In this document: positions 7,625-7,790 of the stretch, one piece after another
Layout: each line of letters starts with the position of its first letter
Position numbering within the stretch: position 1 is the first letter of the stretch
Source: Collinsella sp.
GTDB taxonomy: Bacteria > Actinomycetota > Coriobacteriia > Coriobacteriales > Coriobacteriaceae
Direction: 5' to 3'
DNA length: 7,790 nt
Assembly: GCA_022728415.1 (NCBI GenBank)
Contig: JAIJJM010000090.1
Span: 1-7,790 of the forward strand
Notes under the pieces: generated by a model
The model's input: the letters and a program-made list of their open reading frames with translations, nothing else
Told to the model about the DNA's origin: nothing
Databases searched by the model: none
Made by a program: the position numbers and the translations under genes

Positions 7625-7638
7625 ACGATTTCTCTTTG

Positions 7639-7664
7639 AGCGGTCCTTTTAATCCAGGACCGCT
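7639..7664 (-). repeat. Perfect 9-bp inverted repeat (RNA hairpin) between the unknown gene and the GhoT/OrtT-like gene
   Basis: Arms AGCGGTCCT and AGGACCGCT pair perfectly around an 8-base loop and are GC-rich in an AT-rich setting. The hairpin begins 12 bases after the stop of the upstream gene and ends about 15 bases before the ribosome binding site of the toxin-like gene. Neither strand shows a clear T-run after the stem, so it is not a standard intrinsic terminator; it could be a weak terminator, an mRNA-stabilising or processing element, or an operator. Confidence 0.6.
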
Positions 7665-7676
7665 TCATTATGAAAA

Positions 7677-7790
7677 CTATTTAATTCCCTCATCATTGAT
7701 AAGATTGGACATTTCTTTCAACATAAGAGTCATTGAGGCTTTCGACCAGTTTAGCGGAATGATAGGGCTTGGCGCTTCATGCAAAGTTCC
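7677..7790 (-). CDS. 3' end of an unrecognised gene
   Basis: A minus-strand frame is open from the window edge to a TAG at 7679-7677, giving the last 37 residues of a protein. The visible part contains a proline-containing stretch (HEAPSPIIPLNW) followed by a Met-rich helical segment (TLMLKEMSNLIND) ending in EGIK. I do not recognise a family; it does not look like the C-terminus of GhoS or of the pilotin InvH. The frame is short, so coding is supported only by the absence of stops, a plausible residue mix and the spacing to the following gene (65 bases to the GTG, with a hairpin between). It may share a transcript with the GhoT/OrtT-like gene. Confidence 0.45.
   Translation of the reverse strand, partial: GTLHEAPSPIIPLNWSKASMTLMLKEMSNLINDEGIK

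Overview
The window is the inv-like half of a chromosomal type III secretion (T3SS) island. Six consecutive minus-strand genes match the SPI-1 order of Salmonella (invF-invG-invE-invA-invC-invI), but the proteins are clearly divergent from the Salmonella versions. Gene order, AT-rich composition and protein lengths fit the ETT2 cluster (eiv/epa genes) of Escherichia coli or a close relative. I therefore use eiv names. The organism is an inference from recalled families, not from a database search.

Layout, read along the minus strand from high to low coordinates: (1) 7677-7790, the 3' end of an unrecognised gene running in from the window edge. (2) 7432-7611, a 59-residue membrane peptide of the GhoT/OrtT toxin family, preceded by a perfect 9-bp hairpin and a strong ribosome binding site. 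(3) 7087-7431, an AT-rich gene-free stretch that should hold the promoter of the T3SS operon. (4) eivF, AraC-type regulator. (5) eivG, outer-membrane secretin. (6) eivE, the secretion gatekeeper, interrupted by one in-frame TAA. (7) eivA, inner-membrane export gate. (8) eivC, T3SS ATPase. (9) the first ~43 codons of eivI (ATPase-associated stalk protein), starting at a non-ATG codon inside the end of eivC.

The six T3SS genes are packed with overlaps or gaps of a few bases, so they should be one operon with translational coupling. EivG would form the outer-membrane ring, EivA the export gate, EivC with EivI the cytoplasmic ATPase and stalk, and EivE would control the switch in substrate secretion. 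EivF would activate effector or chaperone genes. eivG, eivA, eivC and eivF look intact. The gatekeeper is broken into a YopN-like and a TyeA-like piece. The invB chaperone gene normally found between invA and invC is absent, and no invH pilotin gene lies beside eivF. This pattern suggests either a decaying T3SS or one lacking normal substrate control.

The least expected items are the GhoT/OrtT-like gene beside the island, the gatekeeper split close to the natural YopN/TyeA boundary, and the small non-ATG genes.
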